A stretch of DNA of 38,252 nt from Candidatus Kapaibacterium sp. (GCA_026390655.1 JAPLFN010000120.1:1-38252), one strand, 5' to 3'; positions 1-8,935 are shown, counted from the first letter of the stretch. Translations and numbers: made by a program. The notes: generated by a model not told the origin, from the letters alone.

Positions 1-21
1 TGCCGTGACCGTGGTGCGGGG

Positions 22-1092
22 TTACGGGGTTACGAAGCCCCCCAGAGCGATGGACGTGGAGAACGTCACATAGGTATCCGACGTAGAGTGCCCGTCAAAC
101 GAAGGATACAGGGGGTTGTCGGCCCACATTGACCGAATCTCGCCCCGGAGTAAGATCGCAGGATCAGGCCTGAAATCAACATTAAGCGAAGCAGAACTGG
201 CAACAAAGTGATAGCCAGTAGGAGTGGTAACGAAAATGTGATCAGGATCCGCATAGTGTTCTGCTCGCAGTGCCACTCGCCAATCGGGAAGAAATGCCCA
301 GGCAGATATGAAGCCGAGATACCACTGCTTGTTTGCATTGTCGGACGCACTTTCTTGAAGGCAAAGGTCGGCAAGGCCAACGATCGTAACGTCGGGAGCC
401 GGCTTCCATTCAATCCAGAAGTTGTTAAAAAATCTGGTCAAAGGCTTCGCACCTCTGGGTTGTTCGTTCCCAACATACGTGCTCCAATTGACTGTAAAAG
501 TTGGGAGCGGCGTGAAGACAACCTTTGAACCAAAGGCAAGGTTCTCGTTGATGTCTACGATCTCTTGCCATCCATTTACAACGACCGCTGTTATAGCTAG
601 ATCGGATGAGGGACTCCACGTTAGCGAAGCGCCGGTCTCGAAATACGGCGTATAGTCGGAACCGAAACACCGAGAGACCACGAGATTGTCACGCGCTACC
701 ATTGACTCATAGCCTATGTGCGAAGGTAGGATCCCAGCATCAAGCCACAACCCCTCTGCAATGCGAACACCAGCCGACGCTTCTTGAATGAACCTCCACG
801 ACGTGTCCGCCCCAGTGTAGTTCACTCGTGTGAACCATCCCTCCTGGAATGCCAATCGTCCTCGCACCCGAGATGAGTTTGCTGTGATTGCGATGTGGCC
901 AAGCATCAACCCGAATTCATCATTTCTCGAGGGCTGCAGTGTGTATGCGCGCTGGTGATTAGGTGGGTGATCGAATGAGTGCGAGAAAACGATGTCCGCC
1001 ATTCCCGATACACGCACAACAAGGCTGTCGTTTGCGAGCAGCTGGCAAGGGGCGATCACCAACACTGTGATGAGTAGGATTCGTATGACCAT
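22..1092 (-). CDS. Putative outer-membrane beta-barrel porin (BBP2/OmpL-like)
   Basis: A 356-residue protein with a clear Sec signal peptide (basic MVIR start, hydrophobic stretch to about residue 20, cleavage near LLA-ND). The rest is made of alternating short amphipathic strands rich in Trp, Tyr and Phe, as in a beta barrel. The segment around residues 36-95 (FSHSFDHPPNHQRAYTLQP, then a GRLAFQEGWF motif) and the later WLDAGILPSHIGYES stretch resemble the BBP2 (OmpL-like porin-2) family. The expected role is an outer-membrane porin or channel; the substrate is unknown. It is divergent from the LamG gene. The last codons (FVTP and the TAA stop) lie in a GGGGTTACG direct repeat at the window edge, so the C-terminus may have been trimmed or rewritten by that repeat; it lacks the usual terminal aromatic residue. 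Family call moderately sure, function unsure. Confidence 0.72.
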   Translation of the reverse strand: MVIRILLITVLVIAPCQLLANDSLVVRVSGMADIVFSHSFDHPPNHQRAYTLQPSRNDEFGLMLGHIAITANSSRVRGRLAFQEGWFTRVNYTGADTSWRFIQEASAGVRIAEGLWLDAGILPSHIGYESMVARDNLVVSRCFGSDYTPYFETGASLTWSPSSDLAITAVVVNGWQEIVDINENLAFGSKVVFTPLPTFTVNWSTYVGNEQPRGAKPLTRFFNNFWIEWKPAPDVTIVGLADLCLQESASDNANKQWYLGFISAWAFLPDWRVALRAEHYADPDHIFVTTPTGYHFVASSASLNVDFRPDPAILLRGEIRSMWADNPLYPSFDGHSTSDTYVTFSTSIALGGFVTP

Positions 1093-1175
1093 TCACAAAA
1101 ATCGCACTATTGAGGGAAAGAGTCAGCCGCCCCCTGTAAAGGTTTTGTCTAGGTGTTTCAGAGTTCCCCGGTCCT

Positions 1176-1200
1176 GATGTTGCAACCGTATAACAACATC
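1176..1200. promoter_or_regulatory. 7-bp dyad in the divergent intergenic region (possible operator)
   Basis: GATGTTG at 1176-1182 and CAACATC at 1194-1200 form a perfect inverted repeat with an 11-nt spacer, just upstream of the ATG at 1217. A TATAAC word (1189-1194) resembling a -10 box lies inside it, but I see no good -35. This could be a repressor site or a small 5'-UTR hairpin. The 124-bp region 1093-1216 otherwise shows nothing clear. Confidence 0.25.
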
Positions 1201-1216
1201 AATACGGAGCGCCATT

Positions 1217-2470
1217 ATGATCATCAAGAAAATCCTCGGATACCTTTTCATCCTCGGGCTGGCGCTATGCCTAGCCCCATACATGCGATGCCAGCCTCAT
1301 CCCATGACGGTTCATGCGTGGGGATCGATCCAGATTGAGGCTGTGGTTCTTGGTGAGAGGTCCACACCTGACATTGTGGAGCTACAGCTGTCAGCGCCAA
1401 TAGGGCGCACGTTCAAAGGTCGCGATGTGATCGATAGTGTGGAACCCGGTCTATATACCATCAGAGCGGTTATAGGCGGCTACTCAGCCATACAGCGTCT
1501 TAGAGTTGCACCAGGCGAGCACGCTGTTGTACGCATGGTGCTACAACCCACGGACACTATGGTACAGGTAGCCCGGATTATCGTTCGTGACGGCATCTAC
1601 AAAGAGCCGCTTGTGGAACAAGAAATACGAATTGACTCGACATCCGCCATTCTGACGGATGCTGAAGGCGGAATCACGCTGTCATCGGCGCAGCCTGGTT
1701 CGAGCATGTTCATCCGAGGTGTGCGAAGCGGGAAGCAGTCATTTACCACGAATCTTACCCTACGGCCGGGAAGAGAAGCGCGTTATGTAGTGGATGTAAC
1801 AACAGACGAACGCTTTGCTCCCGTTACCAAGGGCCTCCTTGCATGGTATCCAATGAATAGCGGTAACGCACAGCTTTTTGATGCCGGTCCGTTTCAACGA
1901 CACGGAGTTTACGGCAACGTAAAACCGAGTGAATGTGTGGATAGATACGGAGTAGCTAATGGGGCTCGACTCTTCAAGCCTGCAACTGACGCGGCTACAG
2001 TTCCCGACGGCGCATGGCAGAATTCCTTTCCGATGACCGTGAGTTTCTGGATGAAGGTAGATGTAAACTCTGCCGCCACTTGCTTCTTCCTCGGGAAGTA
2101 TCTTCATCCGTACGGCGAAGGTTGGTCCGTCTTTTTTGAAAATCAGCACTTGTGTGCGGGCTACTTTCGAAGCAATTTCAACAACTCCACTCGCGTAGAC
2201 ACCGAGTCACGCATCGATACTCTGTGGCATCATGTGCTGATAACGGTCGACAGCACTCAACTGAATCTCTACGTTGATGGAGGTCGCATTCCTGCTCGAA
2301 AGTTCGCCTCGAAAGGCGGTCCGACAACATCTACAGAGCCGATCATGATCGGGAAAATTCGCACGGAGTATTCGCAAAGCATCAATGGCTTTCGCGGCGC
2401 ACTGGACGATATCATGTTCTTCGATCGCGTGCTGGAAGAAGTGGAGATTCGGAAGCTAGGAGAGAGGTAG
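1217..2470 (+). CDS. Secreted protein with C-terminal LamG/concanavalin-like domain
   Basis: A 417-residue protein beginning MIIKKILGYLFILGLALCL, a classical signal peptide with probable cleavage around MRCQ. Residues about 35-200 look like one or two small beta-sandwich or PEGA/carboxypeptidase-regulatory-like modules (EPGLYTIRAVIGGYSAIQRL). Residues about 204-415 are a LamG_3-type jelly roll: it opens with GLLAWYPM and DAGPFQRHG, has the central VSFWMKVD and LWHHVLITVD strands, and ends with FRGALDDIMFFDRVLEEVEI. Such domains bind glycans or proteins at the cell surface. There is no T9SS sorting domain and no lipobox. It is divergent from the porin and convergent with the PhnA-like gene across a repeat tract. 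The partner or ligand cannot be told from sequence. Confidence 0.72.
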   Translation: MIIKKILGYLFILGLALCLAPYMRCQPHPMTVHAWGSIQIEAVVLGERSTPDIVELQLSAPIGRTFKGRDVIDSVEPGLYTIRAVIGGYSAIQRLRVAPGEHAVVRMVLQPTDTMVQVARIIVRDGIYKEPLVEQEIRIDSTSAILTDAEGGITLSSAQPGSSMFIRGVRSGKQSFTTNLTLRPGREARYVVDVTTDERFAPVTKGLLAWYPMNSGNAQLFDAGPFQRHGVYGNVKPSECVDRYGVANGARLFKPATDAATVPDGAWQNSFPMTVSFWMKVDVNSAATCFFLGKYLHPYGEGWSVFFENQHLCAGYFRSNFNNSTRVDTESRIDTLWHHVLITVDSTQLNLYVDGGRIPARKFASKGGPTTSTEPIMIGKIRTEYSQSINGFRGALDDIMFFDRVLEEVEIRKLGER

Positions 2471-2580
2471 AGAGTTACTAGTTACGAGTTACTAGTTACT
2501 AGTTACGAATGACGGATGACGAATGACGAATGACGAATGACGAATCACGAATGACGAATTACGAATGACGATTCACGACA
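2471..2580. repeat. Heptamer-type tandem repeat tract between convergent genes
   Basis: About 110 bp built of two related 7-nt words. 2473-2507 is copies of AGTTACT/AGTTACG and 2508-2580 is about ten copies of GAATGAC with single-base variants (GGATGAC, GAATCAC, GAATTAC). The tract starts three bases after the LamG stop codon and its last copies supply the TGA stop of the PhnA-like gene. It resembles the short tandemly repeated repetitive (STRR) sequences known from cyanobacteria. No terminator-type hairpin is obvious. Confidence 0.85.
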
Positions 2581-2785
2581 CCTTGCGGACGAACTCAACC
2601 TTGACGGCGATCTTGATTCCATCCACCTTGCAGTCGATGTGTTCGGGATCGTCCGTTACGCGGATCTTCTTAATCACTTGGCCACCTTTGAGCGTTACGC
2701 TGGTGCCGCCAACCTTGAGGTCTTTGATGACCTTGATCGTGTCGCCTGTTGCGAGCACGTTGCCGATACTGTCTTTTACTTCCAT
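2573..2785 (-). CDS. PhnA/YjdM C-terminal-domain protein, 70 aa
   Basis: A short protein, VKDSIGNVLATGDTIKVIKD then LKVGGTSVTLKGGQVIKKIR, ending HIDCKVDGIKIAVKVEFVRK. This matches the C-terminal PhnA (YjdM) beta-barrel domain over its full length. The N-terminal zinc-ribbon of the E. coli protein (about 110 aa) is missing, and the only cysteine is in IDCK. From memory, 70-residue stand-alone versions are common in Bacteroidota, so this need not be a truncation. Despite the historical name, a role in phosphonate use is not established. I chose the ATG at 2785 rather than the TTG at 2791, because MEVKDS fits the family start and the TTG lies in a repeat. The stop codon lies inside the GAATGAC repeat tract. 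Confidence 0.8.
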   Translation of the reverse strand: MEVKDSIGNVLATGDTIKVIKDLKVGGTSVTLKGGQVIKKIRVTDDPEHIDCKVDGIKIAVKVEFVRKVS

Positions 2786-2800
2786 GTGCAAAGTTACTAG

Positions 2801-3688
2801 TTACTTCGATGGCATAGGGGGCTTTACGAGCACGAAGGCGATTCGTGTGTCATCGTCGTTGACGGTAATGCGAACAATGGTGCCAACGAGATCTGCAAGG
2901 GTAGCAAACGGTGTGAATGTTGTTGTGCCCGTCTTCCATTGTACGAGCGTATTGCCACGTACACATATCATTGTGCCGTCCTGCAGCCAACAGAAGTCTT
3001 CACTGCCAAGTGGTGCGGCGATCAACGGTGTTGGTTTGGCGTCACCCTGTGCTATGGTCGAAAACATCCATTTCGTTGAGTCCGACTTGTCAACGAACGA
3101 CAATCTTCCGTCGGGCATTCGTTTTATGGTGCGGCCAATGTTGGATGCAAGGTCAACCGTCTGGCGTGATGCAAGGTCGGTTGCAACAAGGCGATGGGGG
3201 AGCCCCTTTTTGTCATCTCCAACAATGAACAACGCAACTAGCCCGTCGTCGAGCCAGCAATGGTAGCCAACGCGACGTGTTCCAAGAATAGGTGCAATAG
3301 GTTTACCGGTGAGATCATAACGCCAGAGTTGTTGTGACTCTGTATACGCCTCGGTTGTGTCATCTGGTAGTCCAACACGAATAGCAGAGAAACTCTTGCC
3401 ATCGGTCATAGGCGTCGGCGAAAACTCAGACTCTCGCGTGTCTGTTATCTGCGTCGTTAACGATGTAAGGATATCGTACCGATAGACGTCTGTAGACCCA
3501 CTCCTGTCCGACACAAACAATAATGCATTCCCATCGGCAGTGAACGCCGGCTGGTTGTCATATCCCGTCCGCTGAGTGACGTTCCGAACATGAGAGACGG
3601 TCATTGATGTTCGATCAAGATCGGCAAGGTAGATGTCAGTATCCGGGAGTGTGGAGATGGAGGTGCAGCCAACACACAGTAAAGCCAT
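2801..3688 (-). CDS. Probable lipoprotein with TolB-like (PD40) beta-propeller repeats
   Basis: A 295-residue protein whose N-terminus is MALLCVGCTS; LCVGC fits a lipobox with Cys8 as the lipidated residue, but the signal is unusually short. The next section (GYDNQPAFTADGNALLFVSD then RSGSTDVYRYD) is a textbook PD40/WD40-like propeller blade. Further blades follow (SEFSPTPMTDGKSFSAIRVG, YHCWLDDGLVALFIV, GRTIKRMPDGRLSFV, FCWLQDGTMICVRGN). TolB-like propellers are periplasmic or surface protein-binding scaffolds; the role here is unknown. The ATG at 3688 is the only standard start between this ORF and the proS stop. Upstream codons in frame are the repeat itself (VVTRTSSLVT), which could extend the signal if a non-standard start were used. 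The TAA stop is also part of an AGTTACTAGTTACT repeat. Confidence 0.72.
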   Translation of the reverse strand: MALLCVGCTSISTLPDTDIYLADLDRTSMTVSHVRNVTQRTGYDNQPAFTADGNALLFVSDRSGSTDVYRYDILTSLTTQITDTRESEFSPTPMTDGKSFSAIRVGLPDDTTEAYTESQQLWRYDLTGKPIAPILGTRRVGYHCWLDDGLVALFIVGDDKKGLPHRLVATDLASRQTVDLASNIGRTIKRMPDGRLSFVDKSDSTKWMFSTIAQGDAKPTPLIAAPLGSEDFCWLQDGTMICVRGNTLVQWKTGTTTFTPFATLADLVGTIVRITVNDDDTRIAFVLVKPPMPSK

Positions 3689-3762
3689 AGTTACTAGTGA
3701 CGAGGTACGAGTTACAACTCTCGTAAATAGTAACTGGTAACTCGTACCTAGTAACTGGTAGT
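3688..3762. repeat. GTTAC-type repeat with long inverted repeat between proS and the lipoprotein gene
   Basis: The spacer is almost wholly made of AGTTACTAG/GGTACGAGTTAC words in both orientations. GGTACGAGTTAC (3704-3715) pairs perfectly with GTAACTCGTACC (3737-3748), and AGTTACTAG (3689-3697) with CTAGTAACT (3748-3756). The transcript could therefore fold into a long stem that covers the ATG of the lipoprotein gene. No T-run follows, so it is not a standard terminator. Confidence 0.8.
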
Positions 3763-5228
3763 TAATACGCTCTTGCAAACAACACTCTTTGTGTACTTGG
3801 CTTGCCGGACTTAATGCACACGCCAACTTCTTGTGAGTTATCGAGCGGAATACAGCGGATTGTGGCCTTGGTTTCTTCCTTGATAAGGTCTTCTGTCTCC
3901 GGTGTACCATCCCAATGTGCACTCACAAAACCGGTCTTGGTATCGAGGACGCTGATGAAGTCTTCCCACGTATCCACGCGAGTGATGTGCTCATCGCGGA
4001 ATGCACGTGCACGTGTGAGCATGTTCTGTTGGATCTCTTCGAGAAGTGCTGCAACGTAGTCAGCAATCCCATCGACGGCAACGCTTGACTTTTCGCGCGT
4101 GTCTCTTCGTGCAACCTCGATGGTGCCGGCAGCAAGATCACGAGCACCAAGGCCAAGACGTACAGGAATGCCCAGTTTCTCATACTCAGCGAATTTGAAA
4201 CCCGGACGGTTCTGATCGTCGTTGTCGATCTTTACGCGAATGCCTCGTGCGCGCAACTCGCCAGCTATTCTATCCGCTACTTCAGTGAGTTCGGGAAGGG
4301 GCTTCGGTATTGGTATGATCACTACTTGCGTAGAGGCAAGCCTTGGCGGTACGATAAGGCCCTCGTCATCAGAATGCGCCATCACCAGTGCGCCCATGAG
4401 TCGCGTAGATACGCCCCATGACGACGCCCACACATATTCCAACGTGCCTTCTTTTGTTGTGAATTGCACATCAAAGGCTTTTGCAAAACTTTGACCGAGG
4501 AAGTGTGACGTGCCGGCCTGTAGTGCCTTGCCATCTTGCATGAGAGCTTCGATGCAATACGTGTCTTCTGCGCCGGGGAATCGTTCGTTTGCTGTCTTTA
4601 CACCCTTGATCACCGGAAGTGCCATCCACTCCTCAGCAAACGTAGCGTACACATCAAGCATCTTTATCGTTTCCTCGATGGCTTCATCACGAGTTGCGTG
4701 CGCTGTATGACCTTCTTGCCAGAGAAACTCCGTTGTGCGCAAGAAGAGTCGCGTGCGCATCTCCCACCGTACAACATTTGCCCACTGATTGATGAGAAGG
4801 GGCAGATCGCGGTACGACTGAATCCATTCCTTGTACGTGCTCCAGATGATGGTCTCAGACGTAGGACGGATGATCAGTTCTTCTTCGAGCTTGGCTTCCG
4901 GGTCAACGATAAGCCCCGTACCATCATCTGAATTTTTCAAACGATAGTGCGTAACAACGGCACATTCCTTGGCAAAGCCCTCGATGTGTGCTGCTTCCTT
5001 GCTCAAGAAGCTCTTTGGAATCAGCAAGGGGAAGTAGGCGTTGACGTGTCCGGTATCCTTGAACATGCGATCGAGCTGATCGCGCATGTTCTCCCAGATC
5101 CCAAAGCCATACGGCTTGATGACCATGCAGCCCTTAACGGCTGAATAATCTGCCAAGCCCGCTTTGCGGACAAGGTCAATGTACCATTGTGAATAATCGT
5201 CGGCGCGGGGTGTGATCTCTTTGCTCAT
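3762..5228 (-). CDS. proS: Prolyl-tRNA synthetase, archaeal/eukaryal-type (ProS type 3)
   Basis: A 488-residue class II aminoacyl-tRNA synthetase that charges tRNA-Pro in the cytoplasm. It opens [20 protein letters not shown], the typical start of the archaeal-like form, which lacks the editing insertion of the E. coli enzyme. Visible landmarks are [15 protein letters not shown], motif 2 (VVRWEMRTR to [18 protein letters not shown]) and the substrate loop [14 protein letters not shown]. Motif 3 lies in [19 protein letters not shown], followed by the anticodon-binding domain (about residues 300-390) and the C-terminal zinc-binding-type domain ending with the characteristic VLFARAY. The ATG at 5228 is chosen over the TTG at 5237. 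It lies 21 bp downstream of the VOC gene and so probably shares its transcript. The TAA stop abuts a GTTAC repeat. Confidence 0.95.
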   Translation of the reverse strand: MSKEITPRADDYSQWYIDLVRKAGLADYSAVKGCMVIKPYGFGIWENMRDQLDRMFKDTGHVNAYFPLLIPKSFLSKEAAHIEGFAKECAVVTHYRLKNSDDGTGLIVDPEAKLEEELIIRPTSETIIWSTYKEWIQSYRDLPLLINQWANVVRWEMRTRLFLRTTEFLWQEGHTAHATRDEAIEETIKMLDVYATFAEEWMALPVIKGVKTANERFPGAEDTYCIEALMQDGKALQAGTSHFLGQSFAKAFDVQFTTKEGTLEYVWASSWGVSTRLMGALVMAHSDDEGLIVPPRLASTQVVIIPIPKPLPELTEVADRIAGELRARGIRVKIDNDDQNRPGFKFAEYEKLGIPVRLGLGARDLAAGTIEVARRDTREKSSVAVDGIADYVAALLEEIQQNMLTRARAFRDEHITRVDTWEDFISVLDTKTGFVSAHWDGTPETEDLIKEETKATIRCIPLDNSQEVGVCIKSGKPSTQRVLFARAY

Positions 5229-5249
5229 AGTGGGCAAAGATAGTTTTTC

Positions 5250-6047
5250 CTACTTCGTCCCCTCGAACAAAAACACGAGCTGACCATCTGGAGACTCGTA
5301 GATAGCGTTCGCCTTGCGATTATCGGCGGTAGGAATCTCTTCTACGGGGAAGATGCCGCTGGTCCTCAGGTTCTCGATCCGCTTCTCCATATCAGGCATG
5401 AAATACGTGAACGCTGTTGACACAATGTCTCTGTCCAGGTGGATGCCGATCTCAATGTGGCCATCACCCATGTTCACAAACTCGTAGGGAATCGAATCAC
5501 CGCGCACAACAACAAATCCCAGGTCCTCCCAGTACTGTCGCTCGGGTTTGACCTTGGACGCTGCAGCGCTAAACTCCGTGAGCTTGCCACACATAGGATT
5601 GAGGGCAATCACTTTCTTGTAATCCTCTTCCAGGGTCTCAGGACGCAAAGCAAGGTAGACGTTGTTTGGTGAACGAAGGCGTAGCTCGCTGAAACTCGGA
5701 CCCTCAACATCATACGTTGATGCGATTGTTAGCGAGTCAAGCTTTGCCTTAAGGCTCTTGATGTTCTCGCAACGATAGACGAGAACGGGTGACGGCTGTG
5801 ATGTCTTTACCAGCGTGATCACTACTTGACCGTCAAAGAGAGTTATTGCTGAATCGATCTTATCCGTTGGGCGCGACACTGGCGAAAACCCCATTTTCGT
5901 CCACCACGCCATCGACTGCAACATGTTCTTTGTGCTAAGCACTACGCGAGTTGGTGTGCCGATGAGGGTCTTAGGCGTCTGGGTTGACGTTTGTGCGGAC
6001 AGGAGCCCCGTAGATAACAACAGAATGAAAACAACTCTAGAGATCAT
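5250..6047 (-). CDS. Exported VOC (glyoxalase-fold) protein with two modules
   Basis: A 265-residue protein with a signal peptide ([20 protein letters not shown], cleavage about residue 18). Residues 30-125 ([40 protein letters not shown]) form one vicinal-oxygen-chelate half. Residues about 150-262 ([20 protein letters not shown], then HIEIGIHLD and [16 protein letters not shown]) form the second. Potential metal ligands seen are His and Glu in HIEIGIH and Glu in FLFEG; the first half lacks an obvious His/Glu pair, so metal catalysis is uncertain. Export to the periplasm is unusual for this fold. The ATG overlaps the ruvB stop in ATGA (6044-6047), so translation is probably coupled. Confidence 0.78.
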   Translation of the reverse strand: MISRVVFILLLSTGLLSAQTSTQTPKTLIGTPTRVVLSTKNMLQSMAWWTKMGFSPVSRPTDKIDSAITLFDGQVVITLVKTSQPSPVLVYRCENIKSLKAKLDSLTIASTYDVEGPSFSELRLRSPNNVYLALRPETLEEDYKKVIALNPMCGKLTEFSAAASKVKPERQYWEDLGFVVVRGDSIPYEFVNMGDGHIEIGIHLDRDIVSTAFTYFMPDMEKRIENLRTSGIFPVEEIPTADNRKANAIYESPDGQLVFLFEGTK

Positions 6048-7078
6048 GGATTGTCTCCGTTGAAGAGCGGAATGTCGGGTAATGGAGCAGAGAGTCCCAG
6101 GTGACGGTAGGCAAGGGGCGTAGCAATGCGCCCTCTTGGTGTCCGTTGTAAGAATCCCTGCTGGATAAGAAACGGTTCATACACCTCTTCAAGTGTACCG
6201 GGCTCTTCACCAACGGCAACGGCGAGGGTGGAAATGCCAACCGGACCGCCCGCGAACTTCTCGATAAGGGCGGAGATGATGCGTGCATCCATCTCGTCGA
6301 GACCAAACTCATCCACATCCAATGCCTGCAATGCCAACCGTGCTATCTCGAGCGTTACAACTCCCGTGCCCTTGATATCTGCGAAGTCCCGCGTGCGTCG
6401 TAGAAGTCGATTCGCAATCCGTGGGGTTCCCCGAGCACGTCTTGCTAACTCGTTAGCCCCTTCCACATCGATATCAGCATTGAGTAACGATGCGCTTCGA
6501 ACGATCACTCGTGCAAGGTCTTCGGCGTTGTAGTAGTCGAGTCGATTGGTGATGCCGAAACGTGAGCGTAAGGGGGCTGTGAGCAATCCTTGCCGTGTGG
6601 TGGCACCGATGAGCGTGAAGCGTGGCACAGCCAGTTGAATGGAGCGTGCTGCCGGACCAGAATCGATCATGATGTCGAGACGGAAATCTTCCATCGCCGA
6701 GTAGAGATACTCTTCTACAACGGGAGACAGCCGATGAATCTCGTCGATGAAGAGAATATCGCCCTCTTCAAGACTGGTTAGTAATCCCGCAAGGTCGCCC
6801 GGTTTTTCGAGGACAGGACCAGAGGTGATCTTGATGTGCGCGCCCATCTCCCGTGCGATGATGTGCGAGAGCGTGGTCTTGCCAAGTCCGGGCGGACCGG
6901 TCAAGAGAACATGGTCAAGTGCCTCGCCCCTTCCCTTGGCAGCAGCAATAAAGATCTTGAGATTCTCAACGATCTTGGGCTGTCCTGTGAAGTCCGCAAA
7001 CGTAGTGGGGCGCAACGCCGCCTCAACGTCTTCGTCGGTGCGTGCTAACGGATCTGTCTGTTCGTTGTGTCTGCTCAT
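6044..7078 (-). CDS. ruvB: Holliday junction branch-migration ATPase RuvB
   Basis: A 344-residue AAA+ helicase motor that drives branch migration with RuvA at Holliday junctions. The order of motifs is complete: [11 protein letters not shown] (residues 23-33), Walker [10 protein letters not shown], Walker [10 protein letters not shown], the RuvB beta-hairpin region ([18 protein letters not shown]), sensor 1 GATTRQGLL and the arginine-finger segment PLRSRF. Sensor 2 is at [13 protein letters not shown] and the C-terminal winged helix ends [18 protein letters not shown]. The start is ATG 7078 ([12 protein letters not shown]), which gives the usual family length; an upstream in-frame extension reads through a repeat and is rejected. 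No ruvA or ruvC is nearby. The stop overlaps the VOC start. Confidence 0.97.
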   Translation of the reverse strand: MSRHNEQTDPLARTDEDVEAALRPTTFADFTGQPKIVENLKIFIAAAKGRGEALDHVLLTGPPGLGKTTLSHIIAREMGAHIKITSGPVLEKPGDLAGLLTSLEEGDILFIDEIHRLSPVVEEYLYSAMEDFRLDIMIDSGPAARSIQLAVPRFTLIGATTRQGLLTAPLRSRFGITNRLDYYNAEDLARVIVRSASLLNADIDVEGANELARRARGTPRIANRLLRRTRDFADIKGTGVVTLEIARLALQALDVDEFGLDEMDARIISALIEKFAGGPVGISTLAVAVGEEPGTLEEVYEPFLIQQGFLQRTPRGRIATPLAYRHLGLSAPLPDIPLFNGDNP

Positions 7079-7089
7079 GGATGGGAGAA

Positions 7090-7160
7090 AGTTACGGAGA
7101 TACGGAGTTACGGAGATACGGTGGAGGTCCCTCCTCGCTGGGCTCGTCGGGATGACGCGT
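7090..7160. repeat. Composite intergenic repeat between the T9SS plug and ruvB
   Basis: 7091-7120 is almost two copies of the 16-mer GTTACGGAGATACGGA, itself two variants of an 8-mer. It is followed at 7121-7157 by GGAGGTCCCTCC (small inverted repeat) and CTCGCTGGGCTCGTCGGGAT. The latter resembles the GTCATCCCGACGAG-type intergenic repeat that I recall in many bacterial genomes. It is the only gap of about 100 bp in the era-to-ruvB run. Confidence 0.6.
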
Positions 7161-7178
7161 GCGTTCTTTAGCCCGATG

Positions 7179-8459
7179 CTACCGCCCATTCGTGTAGATA
7201 TTACTAGCCGTTACTGCTACGATGCCGTCATAGCCACCAAAGTCGAACTCGCGGTAATAGGCAAAGGCCACAAAGCTGTTGCTGGCCGATGCAGTGTTGC
7301 CTTCGAACTCTTCAAAGGAGAGATCGAGGATCTCGTCGCTGTCTGCACTGAGGCGCCCCGTTGCATAGAGATAGTCTTGTCGACCGCGACGGAGCCAATT
7401 GCGACATCGGTAGAGGCGCAGTTCTTCGTCGTAGTGCATCATCCAGGTTCTGTCGGGCTTCCAGTTGTTGAACGACCCTACAACAAACACGTCGTCCTCA
7501 CTTGCGCCACCCGGTGCGGGATCGAGGTTGATCTCTACCGGTACGTACTCATCATTATAGCCCGAAACCATGTCGGTGATGAGAGCCCCATCGTCCGACT
7601 TCTGAATGAACATGCCGTTGCGACGTAGGTCGCTCAAGGGCATGCGAACGGGCTGACCGGTAAAAGGGAATCGGGAAAGATCTGTGAGGTCGAGCACGCG
7701 ATACTCGTTCTGCGCCGGCAAGCGAGAGATGCGAAACACCTTGCCCCCTTGAAGAATACCAACGATTGCATTCCCCACACCTCGCGGGTTGAGATCGGTT
7801 GACACCTGATCGGAGACAATGAATGGCTCATTCCATCGATGATTACGGTAGTATGTTACCGTATGAAGGTTGTTGGTGAGGAGTTTCCCTGTGCGCTCAG
7901 TTACGGTTGCCTCAATCGTGTACGCAATAGAACTCACGCGCTTCTTGGGCTCGTAGAAGTCGGTCATAAAGGCCAACTGCATAGCTGCACGTTTGTTCAC
8001 GGCAAAGATTCGCGTCTGGGCGATCGGGGCATCCGTATTCAGATCGTAGATCGTGATCAGCCAATTGCCACTGAACTTCAACGTTGTTTGTTCGTTGGGA
8101 ATCTTGATCTTACCACGATAGCGGTAGTACTTGGATCGCTCTGGGGCGAGCGACCAATTCACGAGGCTGGTTCGATTGGTTATGTCGGCTAAGAATCCGT
8201 TGTCATCCGGACGCCAATCGGCGGTGCAATGCGTAGCGCGCGCATACACATTGGGTATCGTGTTTGCCGCTAGATCAAATTCTACCGTTGCGAATGGCGA
8301 GCCCACCTCATGCTCTGCCTCGCTGTCGAGCATAACAATAGGCGGAAGTTGCTCATTGGTGCCGCCATAGGCGCGAATCATTCGTACCGTTGGTAGCTCA
8401 TCCTGCGCCAGACATAGCGACGCCGACAAGAGAATGCCAACGAGAACGTGTCGGATCAT
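7179..8459 (-). CDS. Type IX secretion system plug protein (DUF5103 family)
   Basis: A 426-residue exported protein (signal [19 protein letters not shown]). It has the T9SS plug (former DUF5103) signature. The N-terminal beta-sandwich ends in [20 protein letters not shown] followed by IYD, the middle contains [14 protein letters not shown], and the second domain starts near residue 320 with [20 protein letters not shown], an E-set-like fold. The C-terminus [20 protein letters not shown] is typical. In Flavobacterium this family binds the SprA translocon and seals the pore from the periplasmic side when no substrate is present. The length matches the family. The ATG overlaps the thioesterase stop (ATGA, 8456-8459). 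Its presence in the same window as two T9SS cargo genes supports a working system, although the other T9SS core genes are outside. Confidence 0.87.
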   Translation of the reverse strand: MIRHVLVGILLSASLCLAQDELPTVRMIRAYGGTNEQLPPIVMLDSEAEHEVGSPFATVEFDLAANTIPNVYARATHCTADWRPDDNGFLADITNRTSLVNWSLAPERSKYYRYRGKIKIPNEQTTLKFSGNWLITIYDLNTDAPIAQTRIFAVNKRAAMQLAFMTDFYEPKKRVSSIAYTIEATVTERTGKLLTNNLHTVTYYRNHRWNEPFIVSDQVSTDLNPRGVGNAIVGILQGGKVFRISRLPAQNEYRVLDLTDLSRFPFTGQPVRMPLSDLRRNGMFIQKSDDGALITDMVSGYNDEYVPVEINLDPAPGGASEDDVFVVGSFNNWKPDRTWMMHYDEELRLYRCRNWLRRGRQDYLYATGRLSADSDEILDLSFEEFEGNTASASNSFVAFAYYREFDFGGYDGIVAVTASNIYTNGR

Positions 8460-8935
8460 CCGCGCAAGGCCTTCATCGTTTCGCGTGCCTTCAATCGATT
8501 TTCGCGCCTGATCGCAGCTTCTTCAAAGCGCAATTTCTCTTCCTCAGTGACCGGCTCCAACTCAGGTGCGGGAAGGGGCTTCCCATATTGATCGATGGCA
8601 ACAAACGTGAGGAATGCTTCTGATGTACTCGTGCGTGTCCCGTGAATTGGATCCTCGCGATCCACCTCTACATAGATCTCCATGGACGTGCGAAACGCGC
8701 GCGTAAGCACGGAGCGGATGTGGACTACGTGACCAAGTTTGATAGGCTCTTTGAAGCTGATCTCGTCCACAGATGCTGTAACACATACCTTGTTGCAATG
8801 CCGTTGAGCGCTTAACGCAGCCGCAATGTCAATCCAATGCATGAGTCTACCACCAAGGAGATTCCCGAGGAAGTTCGTGTCGTTCGGCAGGACAAGCTCG
8901 GTCATAATAACCACGCTGTCAGCTGGGGTCTTCAT
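8456..8935 (-). CDS. Acyl-CoA thioesterase, hotdog fold (YciA/BFIT type)
   Basis: A 159-residue cytoplasmic enzyme expected to hydrolyse acyl-CoA to free acid and CoA. It begins MKTPADSVVIMTELVLPNDT, followed by the hallmark GNLLGGRLMHWIDIAAALSA (hotdog helix with the catalytic-loop Asn/Gly-Gly and the Asp of WID). Next come VTASVDEISFKEPIKLGHVV and TSTSEAFLTFVAID. The C-terminal tail (about residues 128-159) is a charged helix, as in many YciA-like proteins. Substrate chain length cannot be inferred. Its ATG overlaps the bamD stop (ATGA, 8932-8935) and its stop overlaps the plug gene start, so three genes are tightly coupled. Confidence 0.88.
   Translation of the reverse strand: MKTPADSVVIMTELVLPNDTNFLGNLLGGRLMHWIDIAAALSAQRHCNKVCVTASVDEISFKEPIKLGHVVHIRSVLTRAFRTSMEIYVEVDREDPIHGTRTSTSEAFLTFVAIDQYGKPLPAPELEPVTEEEKLRFEEAAIRRENRLKARETMKALRG

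Noticed and set aside
2471..2580. CRISPR array
   Set aside because: Units are 7 nt with no spacers and no cas gene; it is a short tandem repeat.
2565..3266. 233-codon plus-strand ORF across the PhnA-like and lipoprotein genes
   Set aside because: Antisense shadow, Ser/Thr/Val-rich low-complexity composition, no start context.
3689..3922. N-terminal extension of the TolB-like lipoprotein
   Set aside because: It would overlap the proS 3' end in another frame and read through repeat sequence; the ATG at 3688 gives a lipobox directly.
6747..7628. 293-codon plus-strand ORF opposite ruvB and the T9SS plug
   Set aside because: It lies antisense to two well-identified genes and shows no domain or signal; its sequence follows from GC-rich third positions of the real genes.
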